A DNA stretch of 64,000 bases from Bacteroidales bacterium (lineage in GTDB: Bacteria; Bacteroidota; Bacteroidia; Bacteroidales; PWNQ01): positions 18,531 through 82,530 of the forward strand of contig JAIPBW010000003.1 in the NCBI GenBank assembly GCA_021738505.1, written 5' to 3'. The translations under genes and the position numbers were made by a program. The first letter of the stretch is position 1. Each line of letters starts with the position of its first letter. Below the pieces are notes generated by a model. It did no database searches, was not told the origin of the DNA, and worked only from the letters and a program-made list of their open reading frames with translations. This document shows positions 1 through 10,251 of this stretch, piece after piece.

Positions 1-1269
1 ACTTTAATAGGAATAGCTGCCGGTTACATTATCGGTCAGATAACAACCTATTATACCGCTACGGGAAAAAATCCGGTTAAAAGTATTGTCAAAAGGTCTA
101 TTACAGGTCCGGCTACCAATATCATCTCTGGCATTGAAATTGGGATGCTCTCCACAGCTATTCCCCTGCTAACAATCGGAGCCGCAATAATTGGAGCTTA
201 TTATCTGGGTGGTCTTTTCGGAATAGCTATTGCCGCAGTTGCCCTTTTATCCAATGTCGGATTCCAGTTATCAGTAGATGCTTTCGGGCCTATTGCAGAT
301 AATGCCGGAGGGATTGCTGAAATGAATCGTCTGTCTCCGGAAGTAAGACAACGAACAGACAAGCTGGACGCCGTAGGAAACACTACTGCTGCCATAGGCA
401 AGGGCTTTGCTATTGGCTCAGCCACTTTAACTGCTTTAGCATTATTCGCAGCTTTCACCAAACAAGCCAATATTACTACCATTGATATTGCCAATCCCGT
501 TATTATCGCCGGAGTTCTTGTTGGGGCCATGCTGCCTTTCTTGTTTTCTTCACTGGCGCTGGGGGCTGTCGGACGCGCTTCAAGTACTATGATTGAAGAA
601 GTTCGCCGTCAGTTTAAAAATATCCCTCAACTTACAAGTGCCTTAAAAATCATGAAAAAATATGAAGGCGATTTTGAACATATTTCCGATGAGGAACAAA
701 AAGAATTAGACGATGCTGCTCCATACGCTGAATATAAAAAATGCATTGAAATATCAACCCAATCATCCCTCAAAGAAATGGTTTTACCGGGGACATTAGC
801 TGTTGTTGTTCCTGTTTTGTTTGGCTACTTAGGCGGCCCGGAAATACTTGGAGGCTTTTTAGCCGGCGCTGTTGCCTCAGGAATACTATTAGCGATATTT
901 CAGGCTAATTCCGGAGGAGCCTGGGATAATGCTAAAAAAATGGTAGAAGAAGGCTATACGCATGAGGGTACGGAATATAAAAAAGGAAGTGAAACACATA
1001 AAGCTACTGTTGTAGGCGATACTGTCGGTGATCCACTTAAGGATACATCCGGACCATCCCTCAACATATTAATCAAATTGATGTCTATTGTAGCTTTAGT
1101 TATTGCTCCGGGCATTAAAATTGATAAACCTGACGAAAATGCAGCCAGACAAGAGAATAAAGAAGATAACACCCCTGTTGAAACTGCTTTTCAGGCACCG
1201 GTTGAAGATGGTTCAACCTTGTACATTAATCCGTCAGTTTTTCACGAAAAGCAAAACACTAAATCATAG
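1..1269 (+). CDS. hppA: Membrane-bound sodium/proton-translocating pyrophosphatase, C-terminal part (5' truncated by window edge)
   Basis: Frame is open from base 1; [24 protein letters not shown] and [16 protein letters not shown] motifs typical of H+/Na+-PPases; stop at 1267-1269. Confidence 0.93.
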   Translation, partial: TLIGIAAGYIIGQITTYYTATGKNPVKSIVKRSITGPATNIISGIEIGMLSTAIPLLTIGAAIIGAYYLGGLFGIAIAAVALLSNVGFQLSVDAFGPIADNAGGIAEMNRLSPEVRQRTDKLDAVGNTTAAIGKGFAIGSATLTALALFAAFTKQANITTIDIANPVIIAGVLVGAMLPFLFSSLALGAVGRASSTMIEEVRRQFKNIPQLTSALKIMKKYEGDFEHISDEEQKELDDAAPYAEYKKCIEISTQSSLKEMVLPGTLAVVVPVLFGYLGGPEILGGFLAGAVASGILLAIFQANSGGAWDNAKKMVEEGYTHEGTEYKKGSETHKATVVGDTVGDPLKDTSGPSLNILIKLMSIVALVIAPGIKIDKPDENAARQENKEDNTPVETAFQAPVEDGSTLYINPSVFHEKQNTKS

Positions 1270-1319
1270 TCTTATGTAAAGACTATCTTCTCCAGGATAT
1301 CTTGGTGAAAAAATAAACA

Positions 1320-1362
1320 ACACCGTATAGGGAAAAATGATGCCCTGTACGGTGTTTTATTT
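1320..1362 (+). terminator. Rho-independent terminator downstream of hppA
   Basis: ACACCGTAtAGGG...CCCTgTACGGTGT stem followed by TTTTATTTT. Confidence 0.7.
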
Positions 1363-1749
1363 TGCGATAACGTTGCCTTTCTATGAATCGTTTGTATCTT
1401 ATTAAAGTCTGTATAATAGATAAAATCAAATCCTGAAAGAAAGCCATACTCTATTGCGACCGCAGTAGTAATGTGTTTATATTTAAGGCTAATATCTGCG
1501 AACCTACATTTCATAATTTTCAGGATAAAATATTACCTTTGCTACAAATTAATATTTTTTCGGTTTTAAATGTAAGTTTTGTCCAAGTCAGTATATCTTG
1601 AAGCCGGCAGACGGCAACAAAAAATAGCTTTGAGCAACTACCCATTTCCGAAGAAAACAAGATTAACAAATAATATAAGGTAAAGTAAGGAACTAAATAT
1701 GGATTTGTTTGTTGGACAGATTAAGGATCGAAAATGAGGTGAGATAACA

Positions 1750-2349
1750 ATGGAAAAAATTAAACTGAACATCATAGGCATTTCAAACAGTCAGACACAA
1801 ACAGGAGCTTATGCCTTAATTTTAGGTGAAGAAGAAGGGCAACGCAGGCTACCGATCATCATTGGAGGTTTTGAAGCACAATCTATTGCTATAGAAATGG
1901 AAAACATGCACCCCAATCGCCCCTTAACTCATGATTTGTTTCGTAATTTTGCCCAGGCCTTTAATATCACTTTAACAGAGGTAATCATCAATAAATTTGA
2001 AGAAGGTGTTTTTTATGCACAATTGATTTGCCATAGTGATGAAGGCCCTCAGATTATTGACTCCCGGACATCAGATGCCATAGCACTGGCTGTACGCTTT
2101 AAATGTCCTGTTTATACTTATGAAGAAGTCATGAGTGCTGCCGGGATCCTGATCGAAGAAGAAGACAAGCAAGAAAATGAAAGTAAGGATCAGAACAATC
2201 TGGAAGATGTAGATGAAACTACCGAGTTCCAACGCTTTACTGTAGACGAGCTTAAACAACTACTCAACGAAGCGGTAGAAAAAGAAGAATTTGAGCGGGC
2301 TTCCCACCTACGGGATGAAATCCGTCGAAGAGAAGAACAGCAACAATAA
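1750..2349 (+). CDS. Bifunctional nuclease family protein (DUF151) with C-terminal UVR motif
   Basis: LPIIIGGFEAQSIAIEME...DSRTSDAIALAVRFKCPVY plus FERASHLRDEIRRREEQ UVR-like tail. Confidence 0.88.
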   Translation: MEKIKLNIIGISNSQTQTGAYALILGEEEGQRRLPIIIGGFEAQSIAIEMENMHPNRPLTHDLFRNFAQAFNITLTEVIINKFEEGVFYAQLICHSDEGPQIIDSRTSDAIALAVRFKCPVYTYEEVMSAAGILIEEEDKQENESKDQNNLEDVDETTEFQRFTVDELKQLLNEAVEKEEFERASHLRDEIRRREEQQQ

Positions 2350-2382
2350 TAAGCGTTTATCAGGAACTAAAGATTTTGCCTT

Positions 2383-4071
2383 ATGAGAAAAGTTATCGGG
2401 CTTGTAATAATGTTGATGCTGACTGTATTGTCTTCATCAACAGGTTTTGCTCAGGATAGCACCATGGAAGCTTCAAAGAAAAATCAGTTTGCAGCAGAGC
2501 AACCCGATAGCATGATTTCCCATACCAGGGATCAAAACATGGCTCAGGTTCCCGATACGATCGTTTCCGACACTAGTAATGTAGAAGGCGAGAATATTCT
2601 TTTAGATAACGAAGATGCCATGGGGTTTAGCTTTGAAAGTCTGTACCGCGGCATCTTAGGTATGATCGTCATTATCCTGATAGCTTTTATCTTTAGCTCC
2701 AACCGAAGGGCAATCAACTGGAAGGTTGTGTTTATCGGACTAAGCATACAGGTTGTATTAGCTATTGGAGTGTTGACTGTTCCCTTTGTACAGGGCTTTT
2801 TTGAATTTGTCAGTCGTGTCTTTGTCAAAATATTATCATTCACCAATGCCGGAAGTGAATTTCTGTTAGGAGACCTCATGGATAGCGATTCGTTTGGCTA
2901 CATTTTTGCCTTTCAGGTTCTACCAACCATCGTATTCTTTTCCGCTTTAACAAGTGTTTTATTTTATCTGGGTGTCATTCAAAAAATCGTATACGGCCTG
3001 GCCTGGCTAATGACAAAAGCTATGCGTCTTTCGGGTGCAGAAAGTCTATCCGTTGCAGGTAACATTTTTCTCGGACAAACGGAGTCACCGCTAATGGTGA
3101 AGGCGTATCTGGAAAAAATGACGAAAAGTGAAATATTATTAGTCATGCTGGGCGGCATGGCTACACTAGCCGGTGGAGTCCTGGCTGCATACATCAGTTT
3201 TTTAGGCAATGGAGACCCCGCACAGGAGTTACTTTTCGCTAAACACTTATTAGCTGCTTCTATTATGGCTGCTCCGGGGGCTGTTGTTGTGTCTAAAATT
3301 CTGGTTCCTCAAACAGAAAAAATTGATCAAGACGTGAGTGTTAGTCAGGATAAGTTGGGCAGTAACTTTTTGGAGTCGATGTCCAATGGAGCAACAGAAG
3401 GTTTCAAGCTGGCTGCGAACGTAGCTGCTATGCTTTTGGTTTTTGTTTCATTTATCGCCATGTTCAATTTTATTGTTGGACAAATGGGTAGCTGGTCCTT
3501 CCTGATTTTCACCTTTTTTGCTATTGGCACTTTTTTACTTCTATACTATATTAAAAGAACTTCTATAAAAGCTACTGCCGTATTGGGCTTACTCTTTGTA
3601 TTCATTGTTGTCTTTAACAATTTGTGGACAGAACCATTAGCGGAAGCAACAACCATTAATTCGTACGTAAAGAACTTAAGCAACGGGCAGTTTTCTCAGT
3701 TATCACTGGAATTTATTCTGGGATATACTTTTGCTCCTTTGATGTGGTTGCTTGGAGTGGCTACGGAAGATTTAACCCTGGTAGGACGTCTTTTGGGAGA
3801 AAAAATTATCATGAGTGAATTCATTGGTTATGTCAGCCTTTCAGAGTTAAAGTCTGCAGGAGCTTTCACGCATTACAAATCCATCATCATGGCTACATAT
3901 ATGCTGGCAGGTTTTGCCAACTTTGCTTCAATCGGAATACAAATCGGCGGTATAGGCTCACTGGCCCCGGGACGTAAAACCCTTTTATCCAAATTCGGCA
4001 TGAAAGCATTGCTTGGGGGAACACTAGCCTCATTGATGTCGGCAACGATCGTAGGTATGATCATGGGTTAG
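2383..4071 (+). CDS. NupC/CNT-family nucleoside transporter with N-terminal signal-like extension
   Basis: GQTESPLMVKAYLEKMTKSEILLVMLGGMATLAGGVLAAYI and GFANFASIGIQIGGIGSLAPGRK motifs of CNT transporters. Confidence 0.88.
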   Translation: MRKVIGLVIMLMLTVLSSSTGFAQDSTMEASKKNQFAAEQPDSMISHTRDQNMAQVPDTIVSDTSNVEGENILLDNEDAMGFSFESLYRGILGMIVIILIAFIFSSNRRAINWKVVFIGLSIQVVLAIGVLTVPFVQGFFEFVSRVFVKILSFTNAGSEFLLGDLMDSDSFGYIFAFQVLPTIVFFSALTSVLFYLGVIQKIVYGLAWLMTKAMRLSGAESLSVAGNIFLGQTESPLMVKAYLEKMTKSEILLVMLGGMATLAGGVLAAYISFLGNGDPAQELLFAKHLLAASIMAAPGAVVVSKILVPQTEKIDQDVSVSQDKLGSNFLESMSNGATEGFKLAANVAAMLLVFVSFIAMFNFIVGQMGSWSFLIFTFFAIGTFLLLYYIKRTSIKATAVLGLLFVFIVVFNNLWTEPLAEATTINSYVKNLSNGQFSQLSLEFILGYTFAPLMWLLGVATEDLTLVGRLLGEKIIMSEFIGYVSLSELKSAGAFTHYKSIIMATYMLAGFANFASIGIQIGGIGSLAPGRKTLLSKFGMKALLGGTLASLMSATIVGMIMG

Positions 4072-4131
4072 TTTCCGTTTAATTGTTAACTATACGGAAG
4101 GCTATTACTTATACTTAAAAACAATTGAATT

Positions 4132-4926
4132 ATGCAACAATATATCAATTTACTTAATCATGTTCTGGAAAATGGCATCAAAAAAGATGACCGAACCGGT
4201 ACGGGTACTATTAGCGTATTTGGCTATCAAATGCGTTTCAACCTTGAAGAAGGATTTCCTGTTCTGACCACAAAAAAATTACACCTGCGTTCTATCATTC
4301 ATGAGTTGCTATGGTTTTTAAGCGGGGATACCAATGTAAAGTATCTTCAGGATAACAAAGTGAAAATCTGGAATGAATGGGCAGACGAGGAAGGAAATTT
4401 AGGTCCTATCTATGGATATCAGTGGAGGAGTTGGCCGGATTACCAGGGCGGATATATCGATCAAATCAAACAGGTTATTAACTCCATCAAAGAAAATCCC
4501 AATTCAAGAAGACATATTGTTAGTGCATGGAATGTAGGACAGCTGGAAGATATGAACCTTCCTCCCTGTCATATTCTTTTTCAGTTTTATGTAGCAGATG
4601 GGAAATTATCATTGCAATTGTATCAAAGAAGTGCTGATATATTTTTAGGGGTTCCTTTCAATATTGCTTCTTATGCTCTTTTATTAAAAATGATTGCTCA
4701 GGTAACCGGCCTCAAAGAAGGCGATTTTGTGCATACATTAGGAGATGCTCATATTTATCTAAATCATATTGAACAGGCCAAATTGCAGAGAACCCGTAAG
4801 CCTTACGAACTACCTGAAATGAAAATCAATCCGGAAATCACTGATATAGATAAGTTTTCCTTCAATGACTTTGAACTCATAAATTACAAATCTCATCCTC
4901 ACATTAAAGGGGAAATATCCGTTTAA
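4132..4926 (+). CDS. thyA: Thymidylate synthase
   Basis: [62 protein letters not shown]. Confidence 0.98.
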   Translation: MQQYINLLNHVLENGIKKDDRTGTGTISVFGYQMRFNLEEGFPVLTTKKLHLRSIIHELLWFLSGDTNVKYLQDNKVKIWNEWADEEGNLGPIYGYQWRSWPDYQGGYIDQIKQVINSIKENPNSRRHIVSAWNVGQLEDMNLPPCHILFQFYVADGKLSLQLYQRSADIFLGVPFNIASYALLLKMIAQVTGLKEGDFVHTLGDAHIYLNHIEQAKLQRTRKPYELPEMKINPEITDIDKFSFNDFELINYKSHPHIKGEISV

Positions 4927-4929
4927 GCT

Positions 4930-5430
4930 ATGCAACCCAAAATTTCCATAATTGTAGCCATTGCGAAAAATCGTGTTATTGGAAAAGATAATAAGATGCC
5001 CTGGCATTTACCGGCCGATCTAAAACATTTCAAAAAAGTAACTTATGGCTTTCCGATCATCATGGGACGCAAAACCTTTGAGTCAATCGGAAAACCTTTA
5101 CCCGGCAGGAAATCTATCATAATCAGCCGTCAGGAGAATCTATCGCTGAATTTTGATTCCGTGGAAGTCGTTCACTCCTTTTCGGAAGCCGCAAAGGCTG
5201 CCAACGATTATGAGGAAGCTTTTGTTATCGGCGGAAGCGATATTTATCAACTGGCTTTACCTTTTACCGAAAAAATTTACATGACCAAACTGGATTTGGA
5301 AGTTGCAGGAGACACCCATTTCCCGGAACTTGACACAGAAAAATGGACCCTCGTTGATGAAGAACATCATCAGGCTGATGCTAAAAACCCACACGATTAT
5401 AGCTTTTTAATTTACGAACGGACCTCATAG
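4930..5430 (+). CDS. folA: Dihydrofolate reductase
   Basis: IVAIAKNRVIGKDNKMPWHLPADLKHFKKVTYGFPIIMGRKTFESIGKPLPGR; immediately downstream of thyA. Confidence 0.97.
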   Translation: MQPKISIIVAIAKNRVIGKDNKMPWHLPADLKHFKKVTYGFPIIMGRKTFESIGKPLPGRKSIIISRQENLSLNFDSVEVVHSFSEAAKAANDYEEAFVIGGSDIYQLALPFTEKIYMTKLDLEVAGDTHFPELDTEKWTLVDEEHHQADAKNPHDYSFLIYERTS

Positions 5431-5440
5431 AAAAAATAGA

Positions 5441-6709
5441 TCAGGTTTTTCGTTTCTTCTTTTTCGCTGCAGGAAATAAAATATTATTCAGAATAAGTCG
5501 ATAACCCGGAGATTGTGGATGAAGGTCTAGTTTCGTTGGTGGATCACCTACTAAATGTTGATAGTCTTCCGGATCATGACCACTCAAAAAAGTCCATGTC
5601 CCGTCTCCACGAGTACCATGAATATAACGTGCCTCGTCTAAACCTTTATTTTCGCCCATTACAAGCACATCGGATTTAAGAAACTTTTTCCGGAAAGCTG
5701 TGGTTTGCCCCATAAATCCTTCAATAATTCTTGTATGGTTTTGTGTAAGCATTGTAGGAATAGGATCCCACTTGGCTGAAAATTCGAATAATGTAAACAA
5801 ATCACTTTCTTTATCTACCTTTTGCATACGCTTACGCGGATCCACATCAATATTTGATATTTCATATTCATATGGATTTGTCACAATAGAAAAATCCTCA
5901 AAAGCAAAACAATTCTCATAATTCAATTTGCTTTGTGCATTGGGGTCCATCGGGTCTCCGTCAAACATTTTCCGGCAAATATCCACTCCGTCGGCAGCCA
6001 GGGCTACATCAAAGGAGTCGGGAGCTGAACACATCGAAAACAAATAGCCTCCGCCTAATACAAAATCTCTTATGCGTTTAGCTACAGCAAGTTTCATTTG
6101 AGAAACCTTCTTATAGCCGAGTTTACGGGCCATCTCCTCATTCGATTTAACCTTTTTTTGATACCACTCCGTTCCCCGGTAGTTTGCCCAAAACTTACCA
6201 TATTGCCCCGTAAAATCTTCGTGGTGAAGGTGCAGCCAATCATACTCCGGTAGTTTTCCATCAAGCACCTCTTTATCATAGACTACATCGTATGGAATTT
6301 CTGCATACGTCAAAACAAGTGTAACAGCATCATCCCAGGGCTGTTTATCTTTTGGCGAATACACAACTATTTCCGGAGCTTTATGCAACTTCACTGCATC
6401 AGTATTTTTTTCCGGATTGGATATTTCTTTGACAATTGAAGCAGCTTGCGCATCGGAGATGACTTTATAAGAAATTCCGCGGGCAATGCATTCTTCCTCC
6501 AAAGCAGAGTGATGTTTAAACATAAAACTTCCTCCACGGTAATTCAACAGCCACTGTATTTCAACATCTTGCTCTAAAGTCCAATACGCCACCCCATAAG
6601 ATTTCAGATGATTATTTTGTTTCTCATCCATTGGGATCAGAATCCTGGCTGCATAACCAACCTGAATAACAATCAACCAGGCTATAAGTAATATTATTGA
6701 TCTCTTCAT
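5441..6709 (-). CDS. Exported protein of the Bacteroidetes family often auto-named 'asparagine synthetase B'; glutamine-amidotransferase-like elbow
   Basis: N-terminal signal peptide; RILIPMDEKQNNHLKSYGVAYW; GGGYLFSMCSAPDSFDVALAADGVDICRKMFDGDPMDP. Confidence 0.75.
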   Translation of the reverse strand: MKRSIILLIAWLIVIQVGYAARILIPMDEKQNNHLKSYGVAYWTLEQDVEIQWLLNYRGGSFMFKHHSALEEECIARGISYKVISDAQAASIVKEISNPEKNTDAVKLHKAPEIVVYSPKDKQPWDDAVTLVLTYAEIPYDVVYDKEVLDGKLPEYDWLHLHHEDFTGQYGKFWANYRGTEWYQKKVKSNEEMARKLGYKKVSQMKLAVAKRIRDFVLGGGYLFSMCSAPDSFDVALAADGVDICRKMFDGDPMDPNAQSKLNYENCFAFEDFSIVTNPYEYEISNIDVDPRKRMQKVDKESDLFTLFEFSAKWDPIPTMLTQNHTRIIEGFMGQTTAFRKKFLKSDVLVMGENKGLDEARYIHGTRGDGTWTFLSGHDPEDYQHLVGDPPTKLDLHPQSPGYRLILNNILFPAAKKKKRKT

Positions 6710-6891
6710 AAAGTTAAATTTTCAACAAGCCGCAGGGTAATTTAATGCTTTCTTATTATTAATAAAAAGCGGTTACTTATATAACGAAAAACAAGGTTTC
6801 TTGTTTTAAAAGAAAAGACTTCCTACACCATAAGAACCTATAAAAGCAGCATTCAAAACCCATATAAACCCCTGTAATTCAATTTAATGCT

Positions 6892-8433
6892 TTAGAACGG
6901 CACTTCATCCGGGTCATTTCCGGGATCATCCAGGTCACTATTCATTTTAGACTGCATAGTAACCGAGTTTTGTTGCTGATCAAAATCCTGATTGGGTTCC
7001 AAGCCTCCAAACTGAGAGGACATATCCTCTTCGTAATCAGCAAACTTAGCAAACTTCGGAATAAATTTCAGTTTGATTTCATCAAGGGGTCCATTTCTGT
7101 GCTTGGCAATAATGATTTTTCCCATACCTTTGGTAGGCTCTCCGTCTTCTTCGTCGATCTGGTAATATTCAGGCCGGTATATAAAGCTAACCATATCAGC
7201 ATCCTGTTCAATAGCACCGGATTCACGCAAGTCGGAAAGCAATGGTTTCTTTGTTCCCCCACGGGTTTCTACAGAGCGATTCAACTGCGATAATGCAATG
7301 ATGGGTACATTCAATTCTTTGGCCAGAGATTTCAGAGATCTGGAAATATTACTGATTTCCTGTTCACGGTTACCGGCATCCGAACCGGCAGCAGACATTA
7401 ACTGCAAATAGTCAATAACAATGATTTGGATATCATGTTGTGCTTTTAGCCTTCGGCTTTTGGCACGCAACTCAAATATTGACAGCGCAGGTGTATCATC
7501 AATATGCAAAGGTGCATCAATCAACGAATTGACTTTGGAGTTAAGTTGTTCATATTCATAACTCTCCAGTTGTCCTTTTTTAAGCTTTTCGGCTTCCAGT
7601 TCGGTTTCACTGGAAATCAAGCGCGTTACAAGCTGTATTGCTGACATCTCCAGGGAAAACATAGCAACAGGCATTTTATGCTCTACAGCAATATTTCTTG
7701 CCATGGAAAGAACAAAGGCTGTTTTTCCCATTCCGGGGCGTGCAGCCAACACAATCAAATCGGATTTTTGCCAGCCGGAAGTTAATCGGTCCAATTGGGT
7801 AAAACCTGAAGGAACCCCATTCACCTGACCTTCCTGCCGCCCGGCTTCTTCTATATTTTCTATAGCCGCAGACACCAGTGATTGCATAGAATCGGAGCTA
7901 CGCCGCAAATTCTCTTCACTAACGGCAAACAAGCTTTGTTCTGCCTTATCCAATAATTCAAAAACATCAGTGGTGTCTTCAAATGCATCATGAATAATAT
8001 CGGAAGAAATTCGAATGAGCTCTCGCTGAATAAACTTCTGAGCAATAATTCGTGCATGAAATTCCACATTAGCTGATGAAGCTACACGATTTGTAAGCTG
8101 CGAAATGTAATAAGGCCCTCCAATGAATTCCAGTTCTCCCTTGCTTTTAAGCGCATTCGTAACGGTGAGAATATCAATCGGCTCTGCCTTAGAAAACAAA
8201 TCCTGAATAGCACCAAAAATCTTTTGATGGGACTCTTTATAAAACATCTCAGGCTTAACTATATCAATGGCCTGATTTACAGCTTCTTTTTCAAGCATCA
8301 TGGCTCCTAAAACAGCCTGTTCCATATCAACAGCCTGAGGTTGCAGTTTTCCATGTTCAGGAGCTGCTGCATTGGCCTTACGCTGGAAGGTCTTTTCGCT
8401 GGATTTCAGCTTTTTACCATCTTTGTTTTCCAT
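6892..8433 (-). CDS. dnaB: Replicative DNA helicase DnaB
   Basis: PQAVDMEQAVLGAMMLEKEA; LIVLAARPGMGKTAFVLSMARNIA; IIVIDYLQLM; SDLRESGAIEQDADMVSFIYRPEYY. Confidence 0.98.
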   Translation of the reverse strand: MENKDGKKLKSSEKTFQRKANAAAPEHGKLQPQAVDMEQAVLGAMMLEKEAVNQAIDIVKPEMFYKESHQKIFGAIQDLFSKAEPIDILTVTNALKSKGELEFIGGPYYISQLTNRVASSANVEFHARIIAQKFIQRELIRISSDIIHDAFEDTTDVFELLDKAEQSLFAVSEENLRRSSDSMQSLVSAAIENIEEAGRQEGQVNGVPSGFTQLDRLTSGWQKSDLIVLAARPGMGKTAFVLSMARNIAVEHKMPVAMFSLEMSAIQLVTRLISSETELEAEKLKKGQLESYEYEQLNSKVNSLIDAPLHIDDTPALSIFELRAKSRRLKAQHDIQIIVIDYLQLMSAAGSDAGNREQEISNISRSLKSLAKELNVPIIALSQLNRSVETRGGTKKPLLSDLRESGAIEQDADMVSFIYRPEYYQIDEEDGEPTKGMGKIIIAKHRNGPLDEIKLKFIPKFAKFADYEEDMSSQFGGLEPNQDFDQQQNSVTMQSKMNSDLDDPGNDPDEVPF

Positions 8434-8575
8434 ATTTCAAAGATATAACGAATAAGGACTTTCGCTGTAGAATTTTGCCTCTTTTTTTTAACAAAATAGA
8501 ATTCTAATTATAACTTCCTTAATGTTAATTCTCAAAAGAATCAATTACAATTTATTTAGAATAGAAAAATTATTT

Positions 8576-10021
8576 TCAGATCAACTCATTAATATGTTTT
8601 AGCAGCAAGAAATCAAACCGAATTTGCTGTTCTACAAATGATTTCACTTTATCCAAAGGTTCTTTTCTCTTTTCTTCAGGTTTAGAAAGAGCACTAGTCA
8701 ATTTGATCAGGGCAACTTTCTTATCGGTGATATCCTTTGTATGAAAAGGATTATCCTCCAACAATTTAGATGCAATATTTACTGCCTGAATATTTCCATG
8801 GAGACTCGGATCAATGTAATACATACCGGAAAAAAGCTCATGCAGATTAAAAACACCACTCATCATTTTGTCTTTGATGTAGCTGGCTTGAGCTTTATCA
8901 TCAACAAAGGTAAAAACCGGTAATCCTGACCTTTTGATTTTTTCAATCTGCTTAAATAAGGGCTCAAAATCGGAGTGATCAGGATTTAACTGCCATTCAA
9001 AAACAGCTTGCTTCTTTTGGTCTCTAATTGAAACATAGGCCGGAACCAACTCATAGGGCGCCATTTCATCAAGCATTGGTATTGCGGGCTTAATAAAAAC
9101 AATATCGAGAACAAAATACTGTTCTTTGGACGCATATCGAAATTTATTAATTTGCTCCCAATTATAATAAGGCTTTTGTTTTTGAAAAGCTTCTATTTCT
9201 TTCTTTCCCTGATTCGAAAATTCTTCTATCGCTAAATCATCGATATACACGTTTCCGTTCTCATACAGCTCAAATTGCTGATTACGGTCTAAATGCAACA
9301 ATTCAAAAACAGATTTTTCTTTGATGTGCTTCCAGCAATGCCCCCGGAAATCGCAGGGATAAGGGTCATAACAATGTTTTCCGATGTCAATCGGTGGTGA
9401 TTTTTTGAGTTGGAGTGTTTCTTTGGCTGTCTGAATTTCTCCGCCAATCATGGATTGTCTTTCTATTGCCTGCTCTTTAACGCTTTGTTTATAAAAAAGC
9501 TGTTCAATATCAAGTTCGCCTTTCAATTTATAATCCGGGTTGACATAAATTATAAAAATATCTTCCAGCTCTATTCCGGAGTTAGAAATCACATAATATT
9601 GCAGCGCTACGTCTGTCAAATATGTAGAAGAAATTTTTACTGAGCTCTTCACTTCATAGGCATAGAATTTTCCATTTTTGCATACCAGAACATCAAGAAT
9701 GACTAATGTTCTGTCGTATTGAAACGTAGCTTCATAGATCACTTCCTGGCCATCAGCTATAGCTTTAGCTGTTTTGCCTACGGCCGGTTGATACTGGGAC
9801 GGACCTTTCGGAGCCAAATTAATTCCCCCGGGAAAAAGCTCACGTGCAACCTCTCCTACGTGTGTGCCCCGGCTAAATTTAGCTCGCTGTTCAGGCGACA
9901 ATTTATCTCGTAAAAAAGGGCGTTTTTTATGTAAGTACAAAGACTTCTCGCATTGCAAAGCTCGGATAAATGTGGATTTTGATAAAAGATGTTTTTCCAT
10001 TTTAAATGCTGTTTCACTCAT
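8576..10021 (-). CDS. DUF2779-type protein; Cas4/RecB-like PD-(D/E)XK nuclease with putative Fe-S cysteines
   Basis: LSKSTFIRALQCEKSLYLHKKRP; TLVILDVLVCKNGKFYAYEVKSS (D-ExK); HCYDPYPCDFRGHCW cysteine cluster. Confidence 0.78.
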   Translation of the reverse strand: MSETAFKMEKHLLSKSTFIRALQCEKSLYLHKKRPFLRDKLSPEQRAKFSRGTHVGEVARELFPGGINLAPKGPSQYQPAVGKTAKAIADGQEVIYEATFQYDRTLVILDVLVCKNGKFYAYEVKSSVKISSTYLTDVALQYYVISNSGIELEDIFIIYVNPDYKLKGELDIEQLFYKQSVKEQAIERQSMIGGEIQTAKETLQLKKSPPIDIGKHCYDPYPCDFRGHCWKHIKEKSVFELLHLDRNQQFELYENGNVYIDDLAIEEFSNQGKKEIEAFQKQKPYYNWEQINKFRYASKEQYFVLDIVFIKPAIPMLDEMAPYELVPAYVSIRDQKKQAVFEWQLNPDHSDFEPLFKQIEKIKRSGLPVFTFVDDKAQASYIKDKMMSGVFNLHELFSGMYYIDPSLHGNIQAVNIASKLLEDNPFHTKDITDKKVALIKLTSALSKPEEKRKEPLDKVKSFVEQQIRFDFLLLKHINELI

Positions 10022-10251
10022 TTTTCAACTGAGCAAATTTAGTATAATTATAAAGGCACTTGGGATAATTCGCTACTTCATTTTCTCCGGTTATGAAATG
10101 GAAAAGCTTAGGTTTTAAATGAAAAAGCTTTTCTTTGCAACTTCATTTCTCACTTGCTTATATTGCCAGGTGTTTTTTTAGAAATGTCAAAGAATATGCA
10201 ATCCATAAATTTTGGTTATTTACGAGTCACCCAATAATCCCGTTTAAAGTC

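Noticed and set aside
201-530. 109-aa minus-strand ORF in hppA
   Set aside because: Antisense to conserved pyrophosphatase coding sequence
1272-1514. 80-aa minus-strand ORF after hppA
   Set aside because: Spans the hppA terminator hairpin, with no recognisable motif or RBS
8576-10021. Cas4 as part of a CRISPR locus
   Set aside because: Cas4-like fold is plausible but there are no cas neighbours or repeats; fits DUF2779 better
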